DNA of 64,000 nucleotides from assembly GCA_905221605.1 (NCBI GenBank), contig CAJNDS010002773.1:62001-126000 (forward strand), given 5' to 3'. The DNA is from Symbiodinium natans. Its lineage: Eukaryota; Sar; Dinophyceae; Suessiales; Symbiodiniaceae. This document shows, piece by piece, positions 33,201 through 42,689 of this stretch; position 1 is the stretch's first letter, and every line of letters starts with the position of its first letter. The notes under the pieces are model-generated. The model worked only from the letters and a program-made list of their open reading frames with translations, did not search any database and was not told where the DNA came from. A program made the position numbers and the translations under genes.

Positions 33201-33330
33201 TTGCGATGCTTTTGGAACCAGCGAATTCGGGGACATGGTATTTGCGATGGTTTTGGAACCAGCCACGGAAGCTCCTTGCGATGGTTTTGGAAACAGCGAA
33301 TTCGGGGACCGTGGTATTTGCGATGCGGTG
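30257..33330. repeat. Compound unit 2: duplicated flank plus 42-bp satellite
   Basis: The flank at 30257-30885 repeats that of unit 1 almost exactly, with small deletions such as a shortened CACA run. It is followed by about 2.4 kb of the same 42-base satellite with the 34-base variants. Both units lie in the intron between kelch exons K1 and K2. Confidence 0.95.
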
Positions 33331-33915
33331 TTTTCAGATGCCCAGGGCGTCCGCGGCGTACTACGTCTGTACTACAAAAAGTCGACTTTCCAGCCACGGA
33401 AGCTCCGCGTGTCCGCAGCGTACTACGTTTGTACTACAAAAGTCGACTTTCCAGCCACGGAAGCTCCGGGTGTCCCCGGCGTACTATACGTCTGTACTAC
33501 AAAAAGTCGACTTTCCAGCCACGGAAGCTCTGCGTGTCCGCGGCGTACTACGTTTTACTACAAAAAGTAGACTTTCCAGCCACGGAAGCTCCGGGTGTCC
33601 CCGGCGTACTAAACTCTGTACTACAAAAGTCCACTTTCCAGCCACGGAAGCTCCGCGTTTGTAGTACGAAAAGTCGACTTTCCAGCCACGGAAGCTCCGC
33701 GTGTCCGCGGCGTACTACGTTTGTACTACAAAAGTCGACTTTCCCGCCACGGACGCTCCATATGTCCGCGGCGTACTACTTTTGTACTACCCGAGTCGAC
33801 TTTCCTGCCATGGAAGCTCCGGGCGTCCCGGTGTACTACATTTGTACTAGAAAAGTCGACTTTCTAGCCACGGAAGTCCCCGGCGTACTACGTCTGTACT
33901 ACAAACGTCGACAAA
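33331..33915. repeat. About 62-bp tandem repeat
   Basis: About nine units each contain GTACTACAAAAGTCGACTTT and CCAGCCACGGAAGCTCCG followed by TGTCCGCGGCGTACTAC. The CCAGCCACGGAAGCTCC segment is shared with the 34-base variant of the neighbouring satellite. Confidence 0.95.
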
Positions 33916-34385
33916 GACGCAAAAACACAACGGGTTTGTATGTCAAAAAACGCAAAAAAAACGACGGTTTTGGCACCGCGCCAACGCCGAAACACGCAGA
34001 GGGTTGACGCGGACACAAAAAAAAGCCAAAAAACGACGGTTTTAGCACCGCGCCAACGCCGAAACCCGCAGAGGGTTGACGCGGACGCGAAAAAAAGGCA
34101 AAAAACGACGGTTTTAGCACCGCGACCCGGCGATTACCCGCAGAGGGTTGTCCGCGGCCAGAAAAGAAACGTAACAAAACGACGGTTTTAGCACCGCGAC
34201 CACGCGCAAACCCGCAGAGGGTTGTCCGCGGCCAGAAAGAAACGTAAAAAAAAAGACGGTTTTAGCACCGCGACCACGCCGAAACCCGCAGAGGGTTGTC
34301 CGCGCAAATCAAGAAACGTAAAAAAACGACGGTTTTCGCACCGCGACCACGCCGAAACCCGCAGAGGGTTGCAATCCCGATTGGC
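33916..34385. repeat. About 72-bp tandem repeat with A-run
   Basis: Six units have the core ACGACGGTTTTAGCACCGCG, then CGAAACCCGCAGAGGGTTG and an A-rich spacer containing AAACGTAAAAAA. Small length changes occur in the A runs. Confidence 0.95.
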
Positions 34386-34489
34386 GATGTCAACCCAGCC
34401 CGCCGCCTTAGAAAGAGTAATTTCAATTTAGAAATCTAGGACTGGGTACGAAGGTCTACTAAGTTCTACGTAAATCTCGTAATTTCTAG

Positions 34490-34735
34490 AAACTTCTACT
34501 TCACTCTATGCAATTCGCTCTATGCACTTCACTCTATGCACTTCACTCTATGCACTTCACTCTATGCAATTCACTCTATGCACTTCACTCTATGCACTTC
34601 ACTCTATGCGCTTGACTCTATGCACTTCACTCTATGCACTTCACTCTATGCACTTCACACTATGCACTTGACTCTATGCACTTGACTCTATGCATCACAC
34701 TATGCACTTCACTCTATGTACTTCACTCTATGTTG
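34490..34735. repeat. 14-bp tandem repeat (CACTTCACTCTATG)
   Basis: About sixteen units of CACTTCACTCTATG with CACTTGACTCTATG and CAATTCACTCTATG variants. The same words occur at about 28440-28510 on the other side of the satellite block, so the two edges of the block are related. Confidence 0.95.
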
Positions 34736-35298
34736 TTGGGTCAGAGGGCTCCGCACGGAAGAACCCTTCGCGATGCTTTCGGGAACAAGAATTCAAACAA
34801 AACCGAATTTCGGTTGGCTGGAGCCCTGGGGGAGGCACGGGCCTAGAGGATCGGGGTAGTACATCATTTCGGAACACCTCCCCGTGCTCTTGAGACCAAT
34901 GAGACCCTGCAGCTTCGAAACCGCAAATTCTCTCAGACAGAGTTCTTGCTGCTGGGGTTCGAGTTGCGGCTCCGCAGAGCACGCTTCAAAATGAAAAGCA
35001 ATCGCTTTTTTGAGGGCGAAGAGGCGGCTCCGCACTGGAAGAGCAAACTCCCTCAGCCTGCCTCAGCCAAACCCTGTTAAAACCCCGGGTCTAGGACGGT
35101 CACTGCAGCGTTTCAAGTGTCTCTCCGAGGCCGCTTGCATCCCTTACTCTCAACATCCCCCAAGATTGTGAACATTGGCTTCTGTGCCCTCAAAACAGCA
35201 ATTGGCACCCACCTAAGCCCAAGTCAAGTGGACACTCCCGAACCAGCACGGCAACCAGCGGTGCACAGCTTCTGCCCTGCGGCCGCCCTCGCTCTTGC

Positions 35299-35523
35299 CT
35301 GCAAGTCGATAGACCAGAGGTCGTCCTTGAAAGATCCTTGTAATTGGCTGCAACAGCACAAGCACGGCCTGTGCTCGGGACTTCGCTCGCCAAGGCCCCG
35401 GCCCCCGTCGTATCCTCCAAAGATCCACATGACGTTCTCCGATGTAATGACCGCGGTGTGTTCTGACCGGCCGGAAGGGAGCATGCCGGAGGGGCTGGAT
35501 GGAGTCCAAATCAGACTGCCAGC
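35299..35523 (-). CDS. Kelch cassette exon K1 (intact, most 5' recognised)
   Basis: 75 codons, phase 0. It encodes AGSLIWTPSSPSGMLPSGRS, HTAVITSENVMWIFGGYDGG, RGLGERSPEHRPCLCCC and QLQGSFKDDLWSIDLQ. The acceptor is GCATGTCAG|GC and the donor is TTGCAG|GCAAGA. An acceptor at its 5' side means at least one exon lies further upstream (higher coordinates). The next cassette is about 7 kb away across the satellite block. Confidence 0.8.
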
Positions 35524-35982
35524 CTGACATGCAAATGACGAGATGCCCTGCTCCACTGCAGCATCCCGAAACCCTTACAAGAATCCTAAGAGCCCTTTCT
35601 AAGTGCAGCTCCACGCTAGCAACGACCATGCCAGCCTACAATTGATGGTCGCCCCAACCCCCAGATTGATCACGCTTTGGCGGCAGTCTTGATTCTTTCT
35701 CTTTGCTAGTCTGCCAAGATCCCATGCTCCCCGCACAAACCTTTCACTGCACGGTACTTCGCCAGTGGCGGAATGCATCTCGACATGTCCATACAATCAT
35801 CCTGACGGAAGACGAAAAAAATCGATTCTGGCATCCCCAGAATATCGGGGAGCAGACCCCTGACCCCCTAAGGCGAAGACCATTGGCCGCCACAGCACGC
35901 ACAACCTGAGTTCGAAGGTTGCCAGTTTTTGGCCATAAAAGTATAGTACAACGTATGCGATTATATAGTAGAGTATACTATA

Positions 35983-36228
35983 CTACTGTTGGTCCTGATG
36001 CTGCTGAGTGCCAGGTGTTGCCGTGATGATGTTTTTGCATACCCGGACATGCAGAACCATTTTTTTCGGGTTCTCTACTGTGTTGTTAAAGAGCCAAACT
36101 CTAAAACTATGGGTTCCGAAGGGTTTATAGGTCAAGTTCAGCTCAAAGGCCATGGTGGGCCTGCAGGTTTTGGGGACCTCACCAGCGGCACGGCCAAGAT
36201 GTCGAACGCAATAGTCACAATGTTGCAC
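35983..36228 (-). CDS. Possible exon of unknown function upstream of K1
   Basis: The open frame reads CDYCVRHLGRAAGEVPKTC, then MAFELNLTYKPFGTHSFRVW and NNTVENPKKMVLHVRVC. The fragment looks like real protein and a GT donor (GTCCG|GTATGC) is available near its end. It is on the same strand as the large gene. I do not recognise a family, and the open frame is short enough to be chance. Confidence 0.3.
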   Translation of the reverse strand: MQHCDYCVRHLGRAAGEVPKTCRPTMAFELNLTYKPFGTHSFRVWLFNNTVENPKKMVLHVRVCKNIITATPGTQQHQDQQ

Positions 36229-36842
36229 GCCAGGATTCTCCGATGAACCCGAAAGCCCTGGCTACAGCCCTCAAAAAACGCCAAAAGCTAAGTCCGTGGT
36301 GTTCATGATGCGTTGTCCTTGTCAGCATTCGCTTGGCACCATACCTCCACTTCAAAGTAGTGTCATGCGGAGGAACGTTGTGTATACTATCTGTAGGATG
36401 AGGCGAGTCAAATTAAGGGCCTTCCGTGCATTTAGCTGCAGTCAGCGGAAGCGGCGGAAGCGCCGTGGGCTCATTGGCCAAAGCCCCGACAACAAAGGAT
36501 CCTCCTTGAAGAGCCTCATTTTACGACCAAGGGCGAGTTTGACCCCGAGCACCGAACTCGAGAATCTAGAGCATGGGTTCTCGTCTTACGGCTCCATGTT
36601 TTGCATGTTCTGGATCGCTGAGATCCCAGGCTGGAGCTCAGGTTGGAGGTTTGGAGACCCAAGCTCACAGCCCTCGGCCCTAAATCCCGCACTGCTGCAA
36701 CACAATGTACCTGGGGCGCAAGCAAAAGGCGGAGCTTTGCCATGTCAAACAGCCCGCGCCCGCCCTTTTGATTCTTGATGCACATGAAAAGCTGCGGATC
36801 CTATTCGGACAGATGGCATGTAAATAAGTACCATGATTATCT

Positions 36843-36975
36843 CGCCTCGGCTTGCTGTCGAGAGGCGTCTGGAACAAGCAGACCCCACACTGATTTTGGA
36901 GACGCCCCCCCCCCTCCCCCCCCCCTCCCCAGATCGCTTGGAGGAGCCGCAGACCGATGCCTTGGGGGGGACCCG
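36843..36975 (+). mobile_element. GCCTCGGC-ended dispersed element, copy 3 (divergent)
   Basis: It starts CGCCTCGGCTTGCTGTCGAG, continues GGAACAAGCAGACCCC, and carries a C-rich middle and a degraded end (CTGTCGGCGGCGG). It is related to the copies at 13.76 kb and 47.27 kb. Confidence 0.45.
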
Positions 36976-37819
36976 CCTGTCGGCGGCGGCTCCTACAACG
37001 GCGCCAAAAAATGCGAGAAACTGGCTTCCTGGAACCCTTTCCTGGTACCCCCCCTCTATCTAGACCGAGAAGAAACAAATCATCGTGGGGCAAAAATGCA
37101 GCCCACGGTATTGCAGGGCTATATATGTGCCCTGCGGCGGGGCCGAAAAGGGCCCGTTTTTTATTGGCGCAAGCAACATGAGCATCAGCATGATCGGCAT
37201 CCTCACGACGGTACAGTCATGTCCGCTTGCTCAGGAGGGAAATCCATCGGATCAAGATTGCTCAGCAGGGAAATCCATCGCGTCGGATCAAGATTGCCCA
37301 GGCGGGCCTGCTCCAGTGTTTTTTGTGCTACGTTTGGGCAAGGAAGAAACGTGAGAGCAAGTATTGCTTACACTGCTACACATGACATAACCCACATAAC
37401 TCCTGCACTAAGGTTGACACATCAGCATAGACCTTGCTCTCGGAAAAATGTCAGTCTATTGTTGGTCTCCTGGAATGAGAAAGACAATGTTGTGCTGTGA
37501 TGTGGTGTGCTGTCCTGCTCATTATGCTGTCGTGCAAAAACCCGTTCCTGCAAACAAGCCGCGCAAGAAATCACAGCTTCGAGTGCTTAGCAAACAGACC
37601 ATGCCTGTGGCTTCCACAACTTGACACGTGGGTGCTCGGCTTTTTCACCTGCCGCGCGATAGTTCGTACAGCTCGTCGCTGACGTCCTCGGGGATGTGTC
37701 AAGATTAGGCGCCTTTTCGAGATGCGTAGCCTTCCTGAAGGGGATGGTGATAGCAGGGATGCTTGGGGCACAGGGTTTGAGCCGGAGGATGACTGAGAGA
37801 CAAAACCAAACGCCTTCTT

Positions 37820-38030
37820 CTACGAGTGCAACATGCATAGCAGGGCATCCAGCGGCATGCTTGAAGCTTCGAACATGGACCCATCCATCCAGAGGTGTAC
37901 CCCGCAGGATGGGCACTTCTCCCAATTAAGGGTTCCTACATCGAATACCGTGCTCCATGTAATCCCTACTACCAGAATCCAAAATAATAGAAACCCACAG
38001 TCTTGCAAAACTCCCGCATAAGGAGTCCCT
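37820..38030 (-). pseudogene. CUB-like exon fragment upstream of the kelch array
   Basis: The frame encodes GITWSTVFDVGTLNWE, then VHLWMDGSMFEASSMPLD. It aligns with the second half of the CUB exons at 15-16 kb (TIWATAFDVDALGW, VLSIDGTHYQG). The first half, with GLCVQSSNF, is absent and the frame ends at a TAG. It is probably a relic, but it shows that the module family extends beyond K1. Confidence 0.45.
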
Positions 38031-38242
38031 GTAGACATGCTATGCAAGATTGCGCCGAGCCCTAAACCCTGAACTCGACTTGTCCTCCCAACCCCAGGTC
38101 CTGACTCAACCCCAGAGCCACAAACCCGGGAATGAGGGGTTGGAAGAATAATGGAGAATGCATGGGTTACATGAGGATGAGCGCGACACCCGAAGGCCCC
38201 TAGCATAGAATACCCAATACTATAAGACGAAACTGCACTATG

Positions 38243-38262
38243 CCTAAACCCTAAACCCTAAC
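38243..38262. repeat. Interstitial telomere-type repeat
   Basis: CCTAAACCCTAAACCCTAA, the complement of TTTAGGG units. Similar short tracts occur at about 41887, 41993, 49926, 55927 and 56553. Confidence 0.8.
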
Positions 38263-38425
38263 GTACGATGACTATCCTTAAGAATCTCGACAATGGTATA
38301 TTATAGCATATTCCTCACACTCCATCTACTTTAGGGCCCCCATCTACTACTCGCCCAGGGCCCGTGCTGTGGCAGTACTTTTTCGAGAAGACGAGGTGGT
38401 GCCTTGGAGTTCACAAGGCGAGCTC

Positions 38426-38800
38426 GAGAGCACTCTACTGTTGATCACTGTGTTTGCGCTGCTACTGCTGCTATGGCCGCGAAGACGACGTCCTTTCTAT
38501 ACAGCAAGTACGACGGCGCCTATACAACGTACCATATAGCACGCTGCAGCAAAACAAGTATAGGGGGTCAGCAGAAACAAACCAGAAGCCAGCATCAAAG
38601 TGCGCATCGGTGCTCATAGCTTTCTTATGACTAAATCCAAGCCCCAAGCCCATAAACCTTCACCTCCGAAATCTCTAAACCCATAGCTGCCATAGCTGTT
38701 TTACAATCTAGTCCTCAGTTTCTGAACCCCAAACCGGAAGCACCGACTCGGGTGCTGCAGCCCTGCAGCCGGCAGCGGGGGTGATCGCCAGAGAGCCTCA
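38426..38800. repeat. Duplicated segment, copy 1 (other copy about 40843-41170)
   Basis: It shares GAGCACTCTACTGTTGATC and then a long near-identical stretch containing GACGGCGCCTATACAACGTA and CATCAAAGTGCGCATCGGTG, down to GGGGTGATCGCCAGAGAGCC. Copy 1 has an extra 58 bases or so after GATC relative to copy 2. Confidence 0.85.
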
Positions 38801-39327
38801 ACTTCCGGGAGATTTTTCCGAGAACTTCGTTGAGTCAGGACGTCTGGGAGAACGCATTCGGACTAAGCAGCAGTCTGACAGGCTTCCTGAGACTGCGGTG
38901 CTGCCCGTCACAACCGCGCATGTGCTAAGATTGTCGGAAGGCGCATTGCCACGGCAGCCCCACTCTACTTCTGGCACTGTGCTGGATGCAGTAGAATGTA
39001 CTATACACTCCGACAATTCTCCTTTTGTCGCGATCACACACCGAGGAGATGCCAAAAGGCTGCCCTAGACCATCATCGCACGCCAACAGTTCCTTACAGA
39101 GATCAGTTTCGATGAGCTGACCGACGGTGCCAGGCCGCGAGGCAACCAGGCAGCCTAAGTGAGTCCCACCTGAATACCGGCTTCTATGCACGTCCGGCGA
39201 ATCCACACTATCCACACTGAGCCTGGCACGTCAGCTGAAACCTTGGAGAAAGCCCCGCCCTTCAGCCTTCGGCTGAGGGCAGCTGAAGCCCCTTCAAAAA
39301 AAGAAGCAAACCTCTGTGACACCGCAG

Positions 39328-40087
39328 CTACACGACCTCCAAGAGAGGAAAAGGCTCGCTCGGCATCAGTTGAACTGCGGAGCCAAGCACCTCCTGGACG
39401 ATGGCGCACGGCCTCGCGAAGCGGCGCCTCGATTGTTTCCCACTGACGATGTCCTCTAGTCCCCAGCCTGGCTCTCCTGATGCTCTCCTGAGCTCCGGCG
39501 AAAACAAAGGAGGAAGGGGCATGGTAGAGGAAGAGAGAGCTCCTGCTGCGTCGGTTTCAGAAAAAGAGGCAGCCGAGGATCGACTTTGTGCAGAAGCGCC
39601 TTGTGCTGCTCCGGATGAAGGAGCACACGATCGACTCGATCTGCGGCCGCTGTCCAGCGAAGCATACAGCGGCACGAAGCTCTTGAGTCGCTTATCACGG
39701 TCTCGATGGGCGCTTCTTCTCATAGCTTTGTATTGAGGCTGCTTCTTCTCATCTTTCTCGAGGCTATAGCACACACAAAGTCTCCGCGTAGAGCCAATGA
39801 GGCCCATGAGGTGTTCGTGGCTCGCTGCCCAGGGTCGGTCAACTTCGCTTTTGGCGGAGCGAAGGCCAGCCTGGATTTCCTTCCTGGCTAAGAGAGAGCC
39901 TGAGCCGTCCTTGTCGAAGTTCTCTTGCAGGTAGTCCGAAAGCTCGTTGGTCGTTTCCGCCCCACGTCCTTCTTCTAAGCAATCCAATGTGCTCCTCACA
40001 GTCATCCCCTGAAGAAGGCCTTCTTCGCAAGCCGACAAGAGCATCGCGAGGCCTGCGAGTAGCTGAAACGGGCTCCACCATGGCCGG
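39328..40087 (-). CDS. Possible EF-hand-containing protein exon
   Basis: An open frame of about 250 codons follows the strong acceptor TTTTTTTCTTTAG at 40088. It starts with a hydrophobic stretch (PFQLLAGLAMLLSA), then LSDYLQENF and DKDGSGSLLARKEIQAGL, which resembles an EF-hand helix and loop. The loop has one extra residue before the usual Glu, so calcium binding is doubtful. A Ser/Ala-rich, low-complexity tail follows. The start codon and other exons were not found, so it may be a lone exon or a decayed gene. Confidence 0.4.
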
Positions 40088-40459
40088 CTAAAGAAAAAAA
40101 CCTGGCAGGAACGGGAGAAGGCTTTGGTGCTCTGAGCCGACATCCCGCAATTTCTCACGTACTAGAATACTATATAGTACGCAACAGGGCGCAGGCGTTG
40201 GTCTGAGTTTTTTCGTGCTGTGCTATGCTGTTTTGCAGGATAGCTGTACTGGCTATACTGTACTCTTTCTCTGCTGTGCTATTTCTCTGAACTCAGCCCT
40301 AAGCCACAAGAGCCCAACAACCCCTCCCGACATCGAGCAGCTGCACCTAGCCCCATGCAAAGCGCCCTCTTGAAGACGGTATATGCCAGAGCACAGTATA
40401 CCGCTGGATACCATACCACAAGTTTCACGGTCCCAAGTCCTCATATCTAGGATGCTACC

Positions 40460-40666
40460 ATGGTTTGTGGGGCTGCCGCTTCTGATGAAGAGCAGGTCAA
40501 GGTGCCCAAAAAAGGGACACTACGCTTCCCATCTTGGCTGCACGGCTTCTGTGGCGGCATGGCGCTTTACAGCTGCGCTCAACTGGCTTTTTACGCTTCA
40601 TCTTATATGGCATATGTGGCGTATGCAGATAGCTACGTGTCTAGCTCGCAGCAGAAGTCTAAATAG
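40460..40666 (+). CDS. Small protein (68 residues) with one hydrophobic segment
   Basis: It starts at ATG in the context CTACCATGG and begins MVCGAAASDEEQVKVPKKGT. It has FCGGMALYSCAQLAFYAS and YMAYVAYADS as a hydrophobic middle and ends SSSQQKSK before TAG. The charged head, membrane-like middle and polar tail look like a real short membrane peptide. No homologue can be named. Confidence 0.35.
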   Translation: MVCGAAASDEEQVKVPKKGTLRFPSWLHGFCGGMALYSCAQLAFYASSYMAYVAYADSYVSSSQQKSK

Positions 40667-40842
40667 CTTAAGGGGTTAGACCCTAAAGCCGAGACCCAAA
40701 ACCCCAAAGAGAACTGAAGACCACTTGGCTCACTGCTAAGACAGCCACCTGACAGGCCAACTCGATTGCCGCTCCGCCTGAGCGTACGAAATCATTAGCA
40801 TACTGCAGAATACAGTACTGACGATAGAGTCTGCTAGAGCAT

Positions 40843-41170
40843 ATAGAGCACTCTACTGTTGATCGAAGACGACGGCGCCTATACAACGTACCATATAGCA
40901 CGCTGCAGCAAAACAAGTATAGGGGGTCAGCAGAAACAAACCAGAAGCCAGCATCAAAGTGCGCATCGGTGCTCATAGCTTTCTTATGACTAAATCGAAG
41001 CCCCAAGCCCATAAACCATCACCTCCGAATCTCTAAACCCATAGCTGCCATAGCTGTTTTACAATCTAGTCTCAAATTTCTGAACCCCAAACCACCGACT
41101 CGGGTTTGTGCTGCAGCCCTGCAGCCGGTGCGGTAACGGGGTGATCGCCAGAGAGCCTCGCGTTCCGCCG
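40843..41170. repeat. Duplicated segment, copy 2
   Basis: Direct repeat of the segment at 38426-38800, about 2.4 kb away. It has a few substitutions and a deletion after TGTTGATC. Confidence 0.85.
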
Positions 41171-41796
41171 GGTTTTTTTCAATTTCTGAACGCAGTTTTT
41201 TTCCTCGCATGGGACTTGTTGACCATGAGGAGGATAACAACGTTGAGTCAGGACGTCTGGGCGGCGAGGGTTTTCCGACGTTCTCGCAGGCCCTGCTGTC
41301 GCAAGGTCGCCATACAAATATACAAAGTGGAGAGGACAGTTGCACGGCGTCTCTCCTCGGAGAAAAAGCCAACTCTGCAGGCTTGCCCCAAACCCATCCG
41401 CAAACTGGTAAGACTCGACATGATGTTGAGTAATCGCGATAAGAAACGCTCAGAGGTAGTTCTTTCTATACTTGACGATTCTGCTAAGCTTGGCACGCTT
41501 GGCAAGCCTCTCCGGCGTCTCTAGCGCACGCCGTGTGCGGGAACAGGAGCCAAGCTTGATTGCGACTGCGATTTTGAACAGGAGCCTAAGCTTGATTGCG
41601 ATTGCGATTTTCACTGTCAACTGCATAAGGGCATATTCTTCTGATCGACAAACTCTGACAGGACATGTAACAGCTTTTTCTCTCGCCGCACGACTAGTCG
41701 ACTGAAAGAAGCCGTACCCCGGATTCTGAAAAAAGAAAACGACCAATGAGCGTGGTTCTATAGCCGGCAGCCCAGCCAGCAATTGGCAATTGAAAA

Positions 41797-42130
41797 GAAA
41801 AACTCCCACTGTCCACTCTGTTCCGCAGGCCCCTTCAGGGCATGGCGGCGGACGGCTGCAGAAACGCGAACGTGATCTTCTGGCCTTAGGGTTTAGGGCT
41901 TACGGCATCCTAAACCTAAGCCCTGAACCGTACTCTTACTCTCGCGCACGGCAGGCAAAGCTTCGGAAGGCCTCCGTACGGAAAAAGGGGATTTAGGGAT
42001 TAGGGTAGGATTAGGGTTTATTGATTAGGCCGAGCAACCTAGATGATCATCCGGAAATCGAATCCGTGCACTCCGGCAAGCGACGCTGGCTGAACGGCAC
42101 ATATCTCTTCTCAGTCGAGACGCTTGAACC
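41797..42130. repeat. Duplicated segment (other copy about 42498-42680)
   Basis: Both copies contain CTGTCCACTCTGTTCC, GGCCCCTTCA-GGCATGGCGG, AACGCGAACGTGAT-TTCTGGC, then ATCCGGAAATC-AATC and GTGCACTCCGGCA-GCGA. Copy 1 carries TTTAGGG-type telomeric words between the two halves (about 41887-42025), which copy 2 lacks. Confidence 0.75.
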
Positions 42131-42689
42131 GTCTTTGCCAAGGGAGTGCATCTCAAGCAATTGTCAGAGCATGTGGGGTCTCTACACTGTCTACGAAGCC
42201 AGCCAAATCACTGCGCATCAGCAAAATACATATCTTGGTGCGGGGCTGCTGGGTGGCAGGTTCACCATGAGCCGAAAGCCACATGGAACCGTGACAGCCC
42301 GGGGTGTGCCCACGAACATTCAGGAACGGCCATTTAATCTGGGTCCGGTTCTTGCCAAAAAGTGCTATAGTATAGTATACGTAGCACACAAGTGCTCAGC
42401 ATATAACATGTGGACATACATGCGGACTATTCGGATTGTGCAACAGAAAACGAAGTGTCACCTGGACCCAGCCATTTGCTAGCCATTTGCAATTTAAAAA
42501 ACACTGTCCACTCTGTTCCACCGTCAGGCCCCTTCAAGGCATGGCGGTGGAAAGTGGAAACGCGAACGTGATTTTCTGGCACCCGAATGCCGAGAAGCCG
42601 AGATGATAAAGCTATGCTGATCCGGAAATCTAATCTGTGCACTCCGGCAGGCGAAGTTGGCTGAGCTGCACATACCTCTCACAAGTCCA

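Noticed and set aside
28959-33664. Long ORFs (up to about 760 codons) on both strands
   Set aside because: They come from the 42-base satellite, whose length is a multiple of three and which lacks stops in all frames. Peptides in all six frames are equally repetitive.
28467-34735. CRISPR-like array
   Set aside because: The units are directly adjacent with no unique spacers, and the context is eukaryotic with introns.
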